Positions 8,186 to 16,213 of a DNA stretch of 64,000 nt are shown one piece after another. Source of the DNA: Actinobacillus capsulatus DSM 19761 (GTDB taxonomy: Bacteria > Pseudomonadota > Gammaproteobacteria > Enterobacterales > Pasteurellaceae). Positions within the stretch are counted from its first letter, which is position 1; the number at the start of each line of letters is the position of its first letter. The stretch is taken from assembly GCF_000374285.1 (NCBI RefSeq), contig NZ_KB893935.1, positions 1-64,000 on the forward strand, written 5' to 3'. The translations under genes and the position numbers were made by a program. The notes under the pieces were generated by a model. That model saw nothing but the letters and a program-made list of their open reading frames with translations. It was not told the DNA's origin and searched no databases.

Positions 8186-8746
8186 ATGAGACCAGAATTT
8201 CGTTATTTTAAATGTTTGATTGACGTTGAACCAATTAAATCATTATATGCACAATGGCGTCATAAGCGTAAAAAGCGGAATGAAGAATTAAACGCCATCT
8301 TTGATACCATCCCGTTTTATGAATATTGGCATGGTGATGAAAACCGTATTTTTGGCATTATGTGTAATGCGGACAACTCGGAATTTGAGAAACTCAAAAC
8401 GGACAATACTTACAAAGTTGAAAAGCTTAATAATGGCAAAGTTTGCATTACTGGGAACAAGCGAACTAAAGCTGGTAAAGCATTTAATGCTAAGATTCAG
8501 GAAATCAGAGGGATATTGCAAAAATACCCGAGCTTTAATGATTTTATGCTTAGAAATTTAAAACTGAATTGTTTGGTACTTGGGCAGCGTATGGCCTATT
8601 TATCTGCATGCGGCATAACAAGTAATCACTTTATTGCGTCTATACCGGTTAAATCCGAAGGTTATGGTGGTGATGAGTTTCCGTTAATTCCTGAATATTT
8701 AACTGAAATCAAACAGAGTGAATTTTTAATGTTACAGGGGAAATAA
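8186..8746 (+). CDS. hypothetical phage protein
   Basis: This 186-residue protein is preceded by an excellent AGGAGG site. The first 40 residues are very basic (RHKRKKRNEE), followed by mixed alpha-beta sequence with scattered cysteines. No membrane segment is seen. It lies in the accessory block of the prophage. The density of hydrophobic core patches suggests a folded domain, but no family is recognised. The 45 bases before it hold only the ribosome binding site. Confidence 0.5.
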   Translation: MRPEFRYFKCLIDVEPIKSLYAQWRHKRKKRNEELNAIFDTIPFYEYWHGDENRIFGIMCNADNSEFEKLKTDNTYKVEKLNNGKVCITGNKRTKAGKAFNAKIQEIRGILQKYPSFNDFMLRNLKLNCLVLGQRMAYLSACGITSNHFIASIPVKSEGYGGDEFPLIPEYLTEIKQSEFLMLQGK

Positions 8747-8749
8747 AAT

Positions 8750-9046
8750 ATGAGAGGAATATTATCTGAAGAGATTAAACAAAAATCCCAAGAGCTGTTG
8801 GGATACGAGCTCACACAAGATGAACTACGTTTAATGCCATATTTACAATATTGCGCAATAAATGACAAGAACATAGACCCAAGATCAGTTAACAACAAAG
8901 AACGCCGAATTTTGATGGATTGGCAAGATAAGGGCTACATCAAATCTCCTACATCCATGTTTGGGATTAGCAAGATGTTTTACGACGCAATAAGTGAGTT
9001 GCTATGGCTTGGATATATTGTAAGTGTTGAACGTGATAAGGAATAA
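8750..9046 (+). CDS. small phage protein, possible winged helix
   Basis: This 98-residue protein starts three bases after the previous stop. Residues 50-98 (RRILMDWQDKGYIKSPT through SKMFYDAISELLWLGYIV) resemble the helix-turn-helix-wing pattern seen in small phage regulators, but the match is weak. The next gene starts two bases after its stop, so translation is probably coupled. Function unknown. Confidence 0.45.
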   Translation: MRGILSEEIKQKSQELLGYELTQDELRLMPYLQYCAINDKNIDPRSVNNKERRILMDWQDKGYIKSPTSMFGISKMFYDAISELLWLGYIVSVERDKE

Positions 9047-9048
9047 AA

Positions 9049-9606
9049 ATGAACATATTTATTACACACGGTAATCGCTTAATAGATTTTGCCAATCCGC
9101 AAAACAGCGATATTCACATTGACGATATTATTCACCATTTATCCATGATTCCACGCTTCGGTGGGAAATTAGATGTGCACTATTCAGTATTAGACCACAG
9201 TGTTTTCGCGGCGACGATTGCCAAAACTTTTATGAAAATGGAGGACGAGGCAGTATTTGCGGTGTTAATGCATGATGCGCAAGAAGCTTATTTGGGAGAC
9301 GTTACCACTCCGTTAAAAAGTCTATTACCTGACTACAAAGCGATAGAGCATGCATTTGAGGTGGTTATTCGCACCAAATTTAAAATCAACATCAGCCCCG
9401 AAGCCGAAACAGCAGTGAAAACTGCAGATTTATTAGCTTTAAAAGCTGAAAAGCAAGTGTTTTTTGATACTTTGCCTACGCACGAGGAATACTGGAAGTT
9501 TTTGAATAAACTGCCACTTTTGCCGATTTCGGCACGAGATTATATCAATAGCAAAGAAAAGTTTAGAGAGGCTTTTAACTATTATAGTAAAGTGTTAAAT
9601 CTGTAG
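9049..9606 (+). CDS. HD-domain phosphohydrolase (YfbR-like)
   Basis: This 185-residue protein carries the HD superfamily metal-binding signature. An upstream His lies in VHYSVLDHSVFAA (residues 44-56), followed by MHDAQEAYLGDVTTPLK with the HD pair and the following Asp at about residues 77-93. The layout is that of 5'-deoxynucleotidases and related nucleotide phosphohydrolases. Phage-borne versions may tune nucleotide pools. That role here is inference, and the substrate cannot be read from sequence. The gene is in the prophage early operon, followed by a 76-base gap with a perfect hairpin. Confidence 0.75.
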   Translation: MNIFITHGNRLIDFANPQNSDIHIDDIIHHLSMIPRFGGKLDVHYSVLDHSVFAATIAKTFMKMEDEAVFAVLMHDAQEAYLGDVTTPLKSLLPDYKAIEHAFEVVIRTKFKINISPEAETAVKTADLLALKAEKQVFFDTLPTHEEYWKFLNKLPLLPISARDYINSKEKFREAFNYYSKVLNL

Positions 9607-9635
9607 TCATACCTAAAAATCCCAACATATTATCC

Positions 9636-9657
9636 AGCCTTCTCGTCAGAGAAGGCT
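9636..9657. repeat. perfect hairpin upstream of gemA
   Basis: Arms AGCCTTCTC (9636-9644) and GAGAAGGCT (9649-9657) are exact reverse complements around GTCA. There is no T-run, so termination is uncertain. It lies 25 bases before the GemA start and may separate the gemA-mor pair from upstream early genes through mRNA processing or partial termination. Confidence 0.6.
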
Positions 9658-9682
9658 TAGTCATATTACGGAGAAGACAAAA

Positions 9683-10153
9683 ATGGAACAGGAAGCAAGA
9701 AGAAAACAGCTAATTCAGCTCATTCATATTGGCAAAAGCAAGTTACAAATGGATAAAGAAGTATATCGTATTTTCCTGATTAATATAGTGGACAAAGATA
9801 GCTGTACGCAGATGAATTTGGCTGAGTTAAATAAAGTGCTTGAAGCCATGAAAAAACGAGGTTTTCAAGTTACCAGCGGGCGTTTTAAATATGCAAACCA
9901 CAAGCCTCCGCAAAGTTTTACCTCTGAAAGCAGTAATATCGTTAAAAAAATTCGGTCAAAATGGCTTGAAATGCATTATCAGGGTATAATTAAAAATAGC
10001 AGTGAAGCTTCATTAAATGCTTACATTGCAAAGATTGCAAAGAATAAAGACGGACAGCCGATTCCTTTTGTTACCCAGCTTGACAACGTCCAGGCTATAA
10101 GGGTTTTAGAGACACTGAAGAAATGGCAGCAACGTGAATTGGGAGGCATATAA
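9683..10153 (+). CDS. gemA: GemA-like phage regulatory protein
   Basis: This 156-residue protein is of the GemA (DUF1018) family. The N-terminal helix has IHIGKSKLQMDKEVYRIFL, then LAELNKVLEAMKKRGF, and the C-terminal half ends IRVLETLKKWQQRELGG. In Mu, gemA lies directly before mor and affects host gene expression and DNA gyrase-dependent processes. The same pairing is seen here, with the stop overlapping the Mor start. A GGAG site precedes the ATG. Confidence 0.85.
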   Translation: MEQEARRKQLIQLIHIGKSKLQMDKEVYRIFLINIVDKDSCTQMNLAELNKVLEAMKKRGFQVTSGRFKYANHKPPQSFTSESSNIVKKIRSKWLEMHYQGIIKNSSEASLNAYIAKIAKNKDGQPIPFVTQLDNVQAIRVLETLKKWQQRELGGI

Positions 10154-10500
10154 TGCGCACACAAATGGAACTGGCACGACATGAGCTCTTACGGGATATT
10201 GAAGACCAAGTGAGTGCGCTGTGTAAAAATTATAACTTAGATTCGGATATTTGCGAGCAGATTGCTGTAAACGTTGCTGATTTTCTGGCTGAACATTATG
10301 CCGGTATGGTGATTTCATTTCCGAAAGATTTTCATTATAAAATTGCTCAACGTGACCTAGATATCTACAATGAATTTACGGGTAATAATTGGTTCTTCTT
10401 GGTGAAAAAATATAATATGACCGAATCAGGTATTCGTAAGGTGATTAATCGGGTTCGTAAACGTGTTGCTAAACATCAGCAGCCCGATTTATTCGGTTAA
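10153..10500 (+). CDS. mor: Mor middle-operon transcription activator
   Basis: This 115-residue protein matches the Mor/C family. It has an N-terminal dimerisation part (about residues 10-60) and a C-terminal helix-turn-helix with MTESGIRKVINRVRKR (residues 93-108). In Mu, Mor activates the promoter of the late activator C. Here the stop is followed by a terminator and then chromosomal DNA, so no C gene or late operon remains on this side for it to switch on. The start ATG overlaps the gemA stop (TAATG). At 115 residues it is slightly shorter than Mu Mor (129). Confidence 0.85.
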   Translation: MRTQMELARHELLRDIEDQVSALCKNYNLDSDICEQIAVNVADFLAEHYAGMVISFPKDFHYKIAQRDLDIYNEFTGNNWFFLVKKYNMTESGIRKVINRVRKRVAKHQQPDLFG

Positions 10501-10504
10501 AAAA

Positions 10505-10544
10505 ACAGCTCCGCTGTTCTAAAAATGGAGCTGTCTTTATTATT
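10505..10544 (+). terminator. rho-independent terminator after mor
   Basis: ACAGCTCC (10505-10512) pairs with GGAGCTGT (10527-10534), followed by a T-rich tail. It ends the early operon. Confidence 0.75.
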
Positions 10545-10630
10545 TTATCTGCCGCCTTTCTTTTTCATATTTTGTAACACCTTTTCATTTTTCCTGTCCC
10601 AACAAGTGGGCTAAAGTTTCGTTAAGTCCC

Positions 10631-10670
10631 ATTTATCTCACTTAGACTGTATTATTTATCTCACTATGGA
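10631..10670. repeat. right end repeats of the Mu-like element
   Basis: The 12-mer ATTTATCTCACT occurs twice in direct orientation, at 10631-10642 and 10654-10665, with starts 23 bases apart. That is about the spacing of adjacent transposase-binding sites at Mu ends. The gst reading frame stops at 10671-10673, immediately outside. The exact terminal base cannot be fixed without the empty site. Between the terminator at 10544 and these repeats I see no gene. Confidence 0.5.
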
Positions 10671-11111
10671 TCAAAATTGTTGTAAGCCCTGTGCAAAAAT
10701 CGTGTTTAAGCGTTTGAGCTCATCTTCTAATTGTTGAGGAATTTCCGTAAGCGTAATTTTTTCAAGCGGTCGAAAATCACAAATATTTCGCAAATACTCA
10801 AAACCGGAATGCATCTCGGCACAAACAGAACGAGCCCATGCTCGAGCTTTTTTATCCTTTGGCCAAACTTGCGGATGATCTTCAGCAATATATTCGAAAA
10901 TAGCTAAGCTGTCCCAAATTTGTAGCTCATTGTCATATAAAACAGGAATTTTTGCTGTTGCTGAAAAGGTGGAAAATTGTTGTCGTTGTTCATTTATATT
11001 TGCGAGGTAGCGGACAATCTTAGGTTCGAAAGGAATATCCAGTATTTTCAGTAGAATCCAAGGACGAAGTGACCAAGACGATTTAGGCGGATTGATATAA
11101 AGCTGATACAT
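10671..11111 (-). pseudogene. truncated glutathione S-transferase gene
   Basis: The 146 residues starting at MYQLYINPPKS form a thioredoxin-fold GST N-domain. The pattern is SLRPWILLKILDIPFE, then AKIPVLYDNELQIWDSLAIFEYIAE with the glutathione-binding Ser, plus the start of the helical C-domain. GSTs of this type are about 210-225 residues. The frame ends in QQF-stop exactly where the prophage end repeats begin, so the last third is missing. Insertion of the Mu-like element is the simplest cause, and the lost 3' part should lie beyond its other end. It follows trpD by 40 bases and was probably the next gene in the trp operon. An upstream in-frame extension to 11219 overlaps trpD and is rejected. 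Confidence 0.85.
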
Positions 11112-11151
11112 AAATTTTCCTATAAAAAAGCCCACAAATATGGGCGATATG

Positions 11152-12156
11152 TTACTGGTATTGAGTAAGTTTTTGCAAGGTCTGATAGGCTTTATCTGTT
11201 CTGAGCAAATCTTTGACACGTTGTACGTTGGTCTTTAAATCTCGTTCACCGAAAGTACGCATAAGCATAGCAGTATTTACGGCAACTGCATCAATATGTG
11301 CGGCTTCGCCTTTGCCTTGTAACAAAGCGGTAATTTTTTCGGCATTTTCTGCAGGCTCTCCACCTTTTAATGCCCCAATTGAATGGCGTTGAATACCGAA
11401 ATTTTCTGGTGTCAGTTTGAAATAATGGATCTCGCCTTGTTCAATTTCAGCGACTAACGTTTCGCCGTGTACCGCCACCTCATCTAACCCGGAACCATGT
11501 ACCACAATTGAATGTTTATGATTTAAGGTTCGTACCGTTTCCGCATAAATTTTTAATACTTCCGGCGAATAAACACCGAGTAATTGGCGTTTAGCGTGTG
11601 CTGGATTAACTAACGGCCCTAAAATATTAAATAGGGTACGGGTTTTAAGTGCTTGGCGTACCGGTACGGCGTGTTTAAAACCGGCGTGATAAATCGGTGC
11701 AAATAAGAAACAGAGATTGGTTTCATCTAACGCTTGACGTGCGGTTTGAGGTGAAATCGTGACATTAATTCCTAATGCGGAGAGCACATCACTGGCACCG
11801 GTTTTACTGGACACACTGCGACTGCCGTGTTTTGCGACTTTGTAACCTAAGGTTGCCGCCACAATCGCACTGGCGGTGGAAATATTAATCGTATTTTGTC
11901 CGTCACCGCCAGTTCCGACAATATCGGCAAAGGCGTAATCAGGTGTCGGAAATTCGGTTGCGTTTGCGAATGCCGCTTCAACTGCTCCGGCGATTTCCTC
12001 GATTGTCTCGCCTCGTACTTTTAAGGCAATTAATGCGCCGGCGAGTTGTTCGTTAGAAAGGTTACCTTGAATCACTTGTTCAAAAAAGTATTGTGATTCT
12101 GCTTTTGTGAGTGCTTGGTTCTCAAATAATTGGCTAAGAATGTTGTCGAGTTGCAT
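11152..12156 (-). CDS. trpD: anthranilate phosphoribosyltransferase
   Basis: This 334-residue enzyme transfers phosphoribose from PRPP to anthranilate, the second step of tryptophan synthesis. The family signature is visible: a glycine-rich PRPP loop, [17 protein letters not shown] (residues 79-95), then [21 protein letters not shown], and LGPLVNPA. The length is normal. It is the third gene of trpE-trpG-trpD, each separated by short gaps (13 and 55 bases), so it should share the trpE promoter. It is a separate protein from TrpG, unlike the fused TrpGD of E. coli. No trpC follows within the window; it may lie on the far side of the prophage. Confidence 0.97.
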   Translation of the reverse strand: MQLDNILSQLFENQALTKAESQYFFEQVIQGNLSNEQLAGALIALKVRGETIEEIAGAVEAAFANATEFPTPDYAFADIVGTGGDGQNTINISTASAIVAATLGYKVAKHGSRSVSSKTGASDVLSALGINVTISPQTARQALDETNLCFLFAPIYHAGFKHAVPVRQALKTRTLFNILGPLVNPAHAKRQLLGVYSPEVLKIYAETVRTLNHKHSIVVHGSGLDEVAVHGETLVAEIEQGEIHYFKLTPENFGIQRHSIGALKGGEPAENAEKITALLQGKGEAAHIDAVAVNTAMLMRTFGERDLKTNVQRVKDLLRTDKAYQTLQKLTQYQ

Positions 12157-12211
12157 AGTGTTATCCTGTTTTCGTATGCCGATAAGCGGTTATTTTTCTA
12201 AATTTTTTTGC

Positions 12212-12799
12212 TTAATGTTGTGTGGAAAGCAGCCATTCGACCGATTGTTTTAATAATTTGGTGCCTTCTACGGTCAGGATCGATTCTGGGTGAAATTGAA
12301 AGCCGCAAATCGGTAATTGTTTGTGGCGCACTGCCATCACGATATTATTAAAGCGAGCATTGATTTCTAATTCATCCGGCAGATTATCCCCCATCAATGA
12401 ATGGTAGCGGGCAACCGGCATCAAGTTATTGATGCCGTGGAACATTGCTTGGTTATCGTGTTCAATTTTAGATACTTTGCCGTGTAAAACGGTACCGGTA
12501 TGTACGATACGTCCGCCTAACGCTTCGATAATCGCTTGATGTCCCAAACAAATACCAATCATCGGTACAACGCCTTTGAGTCGTTTAATGATAGCTAACA
12601 TATTGCCGGCTTCTGCCGGTGTGCCGGGGCCGGGCGACAGTGCTACGATACAATTTTCGGTGGTGTGCGCTTTTTTCAGAAAATCTTCTAACGGGTAATC
12701 ATTACGGAAAATCGTCACTTGATGACCTAATTCACGAAATTGATCAACTAAGTTGTAGGTAAACGAATCAAAATTATCAACAAAAAGAATATGTGCCAT
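12212..12799 (-). CDS. trpG: anthranilate synthase component II (glutamine amidotransferase)
   Basis: This 195-residue class I amidotransferase supplies ammonia from glutamine to TrpE. The nucleophile elbow GICLGHQA (Cys near residue 84) and the catalytic His-Glu in QFHPESI near the C-terminus are both present, as is the oxyanion-strand motif SPGPGTPAEAG. The start MAHILFVDNFDSFT is the canonical beginning of the family. It lies 13 bases after the trpE stop, implying coupled translation. A PabA role cannot be excluded by sequence, but the operon context favours TrpG. Confidence 0.96.
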   Translation of the reverse strand: MAHILFVDNFDSFTYNLVDQFRELGHQVTIFRNDYPLEDFLKKAHTTENCIVALSPGPGTPAEAGNMLAIIKRLKGVVPMIGICLGHQAIIEALGGRIVHTGTVLHGKVSKIEHDNQAMFHGINNLMPVARYHSLMGDNLPDELEINARFNNIVMAVRHKQLPICGFQFHPESILTVEGTKLLKQSVEWLLSTQH

Positions 12800-12812
12800 A
12801 GCTTATTCGTCC

Positions 12813-14363
12813 TTATTTGGTATTCACTTGTGCGATTGCTTTTAATACGGCTTTCGCTTTATGACGCGTTTCATCCGCTTCCGATTGAGGGTCCGAATCT
12901 AGCACTTCACCGCAACCGGCTTGTACATAAGCGATACCGTTTTGCACGAAAGCAGAGCGGATCACAATACAGGTATCTAAATCGCCTTGTGAGGTTAAGT
13001 AACCGACCGCACCTCCGTAGCTGTGACGCTTTTGTTGTTCCACTTGATAGATTAACTGCATTGCTTTAATTTTAGGTGCACCGGTTAGAGTACCCATATT
13101 CATACACGCCTGATAAGCGTGTAACGCATCCAAATCGCTACGTAATGTACCGACTACACGAGAAACAAGGTGCATAATTTGTGAATAGCGATCGATTTGC
13201 ATCAGATCCACCACTCGGCGTGAACCGGCTTGGCAGACACGGGCGACATCATTGCGAGCCAGGTCCACTAGCATTAAATGCTCGGCTAATTCTTTTTGAT
13301 CTAAACGCAATTCCAATTCTAAGCGTGAATCTAATTCCGGATCGATATTGCCGTTGGCATCAAAACCACGCGGACGAGAGCCGGCAATCGGATAGATTTC
13401 TAATTGACGAGTCGCTTGCGAATATTTCAAGGCACTTTCGGGCGAAGCACCGAATAAAGTAAAGTTTTCACCTTGCATAAAGAACATATACGGGCTTGGA
13501 TTATTAATTTTAAGCTGGCGATAAGCCGCTAAAATATTTGGACAAGGCAAACTAAAACGGCGTGAAGGCACAATTTGGAACACATCACCGATATGAATAT
13601 GATGTTTTAGCTTTTGAACGATTTGCTTAAAGTCTTCATCTTCAATATTAGTTTTTACTTCGCTGCTGTCGGTTTGAATCGGAAGGCGTAATTCGCAAGG
13701 CTGATATTTTGCAAGAATTTGGCTAAATTCGACCGCTTGTTGCTGTAAACGGCTTTGTTGGGTTTTATCGAAACAGAAAGTATGTAGCACCGATTCTTGT
13801 TTTTGGTGATCAATAAATACTAATTGTTCGGCAAGATAGAAGCTGTAATCGTGGCAACGTAAGCCGTCATCTTGTAATTGAATACCGTCCATCGGAATAA
13901 AATGGGCGACTAAATCGTAGCTAAATAAACCGCCTAAATAGATCGGATCCGCTTCATTCGCAAAAAGTTGGCTCACGCAACGTAAACCATCAAAAATAGT
14001 AGCAGTTTTCAATTTGCTGTCTTCATCCAAATTCTGTGAAATTGGCGGAAAGGTTGCCGACAAGCGGTTAAATTCCGCTGAAACTTTGCAATTGGGTGCA
14101 GGAGATAATTGCGTAAGCGCAGTTTGAATATGAGGAAGTACGGCTTTACCGTTTTCAGTTAACGCTTCAAAAGTGACGGTTTGAGCATCGCAATAAATAT
14201 GTAATGCAGATTGGGTGAACAATAAACTTTTTAGGCTGTTTTTACTGTGAATTTCTGCTGAGTCTAATAAAAGTGTATGTGGCTTATTATCGCATAAGTG
14301 GTAAAAAGCGACCGTGGTATCTGCATAGTAGGGAAGTTGTGTTTGCTGAGTATTTAGATTCAT
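12813..14363 (-). CDS. trpE: anthranilate synthase component I
   Basis: This 516-residue enzyme makes anthranilate from chorismate using ammonia from TrpG. The C-terminal chorismate-binding domain shows QIVPSRRFSL, SPSPYMFF-like NPSPYMFF, GASPE, PIAGSRPRG and GAPKIKAMQLI, all typical. The N-terminal LLLDSAEI motif is the conserved tryptophan feedback site of TrpE. First gene of the trp operon. I see no Trp-rich leader peptide upstream, but a TrpR-type operator overlaps a good promoter just before it. Length close to E. coli TrpE (520). Confidence 0.97.
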   Translation of the reverse strand: MNLNTQQTQLPYYADTTVAFYHLCDNKPHTLLLDSAEIHSKNSLKSLLFTQSALHIYCDAQTVTFEALTENGKAVLPHIQTALTQLSPAPNCKVSAEFNRLSATFPPISQNLDEDSKLKTATIFDGLRCVSQLFANEADPIYLGGLFSYDLVAHFIPMDGIQLQDDGLRCHDYSFYLAEQLVFIDHQKQESVLHTFCFDKTQQSRLQQQAVEFSQILAKYQPCELRLPIQTDSSEVKTNIEDEDFKQIVQKLKHHIHIGDVFQIVPSRRFSLPCPNILAAYRQLKINNPSPYMFFMQGENFTLFGASPESALKYSQATRQLEIYPIAGSRPRGFDANGNIDPELDSRLELELRLDQKELAEHLMLVDLARNDVARVCQAGSRRVVDLMQIDRYSQIMHLVSRVVGTLRSDLDALHAYQACMNMGTLTGAPKIKAMQLIYQVEQQKRHSYGGAVGYLTSQGDLDTCIVIRSAFVQNGIAYVQAGCGEVLDSDPQSEADETRHKAKAVLKAIAQVNTK

Positions 14364-14396
14364 TTCACGATTCCTTGTTTAATCCTTCAGTTTTTT

Positions 14397-14431
14397 TGCA
14401 CTATTAAACTAGTGTGAAAATAATAAGTCAA
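14397..14431 (-). promoter_or_regulatory. trp promoter with TrpR-like operator
   Basis: On the minus strand a -35 TTGACT (14431-14426) and a -10 TTTAAT (14408-14403) stand 17 bases apart, 40 bases before the trpE ATG. The -10 lies inside ACTAGTTTAATAGTGC (minus strand, about 14413-14398), which resembles the E. coli trp operator core ACTAGTTAACTAGT. Repressor binding there would block RNA polymerase directly. Confidence 0.65.
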
Positions 14432-14537
14432 GTAATTTTTTAATACTGGGAATTTGACTAAAACGGCTGATTTTATTTACTCGCTTTTGTACAATAACCA
14501 TTATTTTTTACCTATTTTCTTATCTATGGGATACATT

Positions 14538-15434
14538 ATGGCAACTCCACAATCCGGCATTACACTAACGCATCGTAAATCGGGCATTTTTATTGAAGCG
14601 AATATTTTAAATATTGAAACGTTTCGCCCTGGAATTCATACCATTCTGCATAAGTTTCAAGAACTTCAACAGCAGTTTCCTGCGGAGGCGCTAGGGCTTA
14701 CCCTTGCTTTTGGTAAAGCGCTTTGGAACCAGCTAAAGACTAATTCCGCTGCCGAATTAAAGAATTTTGTTGCGCTAGGTAAAGCGGAACGAGAGTATGC
14801 GCCGGCAACCCAACGTGATTTTTTAGTGCATATTCAATCAAATCGTCCGGATATTAATTTTTCTATCGCGTTGATGGTAGTGGAACAATTAAAAGAGGTG
14901 GCGGAAATTGTGGAGGAAACCCATGGTTTTCGTTGGATGGAAGAGCGTGATCTAACCGGTTTTATTGATGGCACTGAGAATCCGCAAACCGATGAAAAAT
15001 TGCGTGAAGTTGCTTTAATTGAAGACGGTGAAGATGCTGGCGGTAGTTATGTATTGAGCCAACGTTATGTTCATCAATTAGCAAAATGGCATAAGATGAA
15101 CACGGAGCGTCAAGAACAAGTGATCGGCAGAACAAAAGCGGATAGCGTTGAGCTTGATGATGTGCCGGAAAATTCTCACGTAGGACGTGTGGATTTAAAA
15201 GAAAATGGCAAAGGTTTAAAAATTTTACGCCACAGTTTGCCGTATGGTTTAGCAAGTGGCGAGCATGGTTTGTATTTTATTGCTTTTGCGAAACGTTTAT
15301 ACAATATCGACCAACAGCTTAAAAGTATGTTTGGTGAATTAGATGGCAAAACCGACCGCTTGTTAGGCTTTACTAAGCCGGTTTCAGGTAGTTACTATTT
15401 TGCGCCATCGTTAGAACAATTAGCAGCATTATAA
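14538..15434 (+). CDS. yfeX: DyP-type haem peroxidase (YfeX-like)
   Basis: This 298-residue protein has the dye-decolorising peroxidase signature GFIDGTENP (GxxDG with the distal Asp, about residue 143). It also has the proximal His in SHVGRVD (about residue 214) and the distal Arg in ILRHSLPYG. Two ferredoxin-like repeats are implied by length. E. coli YfeX has 299 residues and no Tat signal; none is seen here either, so it is likely cytoplasmic. The start MATPQSGI at 14538 matches the family. The frame is open to 14454, but that extension runs into the trp promoter. Proposed roles of the family include peroxidase activity and haem iron release; which applies here is not shown. Confidence 0.92.
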   Translation: MATPQSGITLTHRKSGIFIEANILNIETFRPGIHTILHKFQELQQQFPAEALGLTLAFGKALWNQLKTNSAAELKNFVALGKAEREYAPATQRDFLVHIQSNRPDINFSIALMVVEQLKEVAEIVEETHGFRWMEERDLTGFIDGTENPQTDEKLREVALIEDGEDAGGSYVLSQRYVHQLAKWHKMNTERQEQVIGRTKADSVELDDVPENSHVGRVDLKENGKGLKILRHSLPYGLASGEHGLYFIAFAKRLYNIDQQLKSMFGELDGKTDRLLGFTKPVSGSYYFAPSLEQLAAL

Positions 15435-15511
15435 GAACGGTATAATTCTTTAGAGAATATAAGAATGTTGGTGTATAATGTACCAACATTTTTTTCGAAG
15501 GATATTACGCT

Positions 15512-16129
15512 ATGAGCCAATTTTTTTATATTCATCCTGATAACCCTCAGGCGCGTTTGATTAATCAAGCGGTAGAAATTATTAAAAATGGTGGCGTTAT
15601 TATTTATCCGACAGATTCAGGTTATGCTTTAGGCTGTGCAATCGGTGAAAAACACGCAATGGATCGCATTGTTGCGATTCGGAAATTGCCTGAAAATCAC
15701 AATTTTACCTTGGTATGTAGTGATTTGTCAGAGCTTTCTACTTATGCATTAGTCACTAATCAATCTTATCGTTTAATCAAAAATAACACCCCAAATCCTT
15801 ACACCTTTATTTTACCGGCAACCAAAGATGTACCGCGTAGATTAATGACCAAGCGTAAGACAATTGGGATTCGTGTGCCGGATAACGCAATTGCTTTGGC
15901 TTTAATTGCAGCGCTGGGCGAGCCGATTTTATCTTGCTCGCTAATGTTACCTGATACGGAAATTACCGAATCGGATCCGGATGAAATTCGAGAACATTTG
16001 GAGCATCGTGTGGATTTAATTATCCACGGCGGTTATTTAGGTCAAGAGCCGACAACTGTGATTGATTTAACCGAAGATAGTCCTAGAATTATTCGTGAAG
16101 GATCGGGCGATATCACGCCTTTTAACTAA
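15512..16129 (+). CDS. yciO: Sua5/YciO/YrdC family protein YciO
   Basis: This 205-residue protein is of the YrdC/Sua5 fold. GGVIIYPTDSGYALGCAIGEK (residues 29-49) and RIVAIRKLPENHNFTLVCSDL are the substrate-binding loops, and GYLGQEPTTVIDLTEDSPRIIREGSGD is the typical C-terminus. YrdC and Sua5 make threonylcarbamoyl-AMP for tRNA t6A. YciO is a related protein whose contribution is minor or unclear, and the length and sequence fit YciO (206 residues in E. coli). The order trpE, yciO, rluB parallels E. coli, where these genes are also neighbours. It is followed by rluB after 84 bases that contain short hairpins. Confidence 0.93.
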   Translation: MSQFFYIHPDNPQARLINQAVEIIKNGGVIIYPTDSGYALGCAIGEKHAMDRIVAIRKLPENHNFTLVCSDLSELSTYALVTNQSYRLIKNNTPNPYTFILPATKDVPRRLMTKRKTIGIRVPDNAIALALIAALGEPILSCSLMLPDTEITESDPDEIREHLEHRVDLIIHGGYLGQEPTTVIDLTEDSPRIIREGSGDITPFN

Positions 16130-16213
16130 TCGCATTTTCTCCTATTGTGTATAGGAAAAGTGGAGAAATCCATATTTCAGACGCTCGTGAGAGCGACAAT
16201 TTAAGGAATTTTA

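Larger units (their letters stand above)
1..10670 (+). mobile_element. Mu-like prophage early region, right part of the element
   Basis: The gene order matches the left half of phage Mu. Leftward genes including an XRE repressor come first. Rightward genes follow: Ner-like, transposase, MuB-like ATPase, small accessory genes, GemA and Mor. In Mu, Mor is followed by C, lysis, head and tail genes. Here a terminator and then a chromosomal gene follow, so the late region is missing on this side. The left end lies outside the window. The right boundary is placed at about 10670, where a glutathione S-transferase reading frame is cut. The element contains exact Haemophilus-type uptake words AAGTGCGGT near 2179, 3426, 5099 and 5281. 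I saw no Actinobacillus-type ACAAGCGGT in it, which suggests it came from another Pasteurellaceae clade. Confidence 0.85.

Noticed and set aside
10555-10670. A short gene between mor and the gst remnant
   Set aside because: No start with a ribosome binding site and no frame of useful length; the stretch is better explained as the phage end.
11112-11219. Extension of the gst frame upstream
   Set aside because: It overlaps trpD and does not resemble any GST N-terminus; the fold begins at MYQLYINPP.
14454-14537. N-terminal extension of the DyP peroxidase
   Set aside because: It overlaps the trp promoter region, has no ribosome binding site, and the family starts at the equivalent of 14538.
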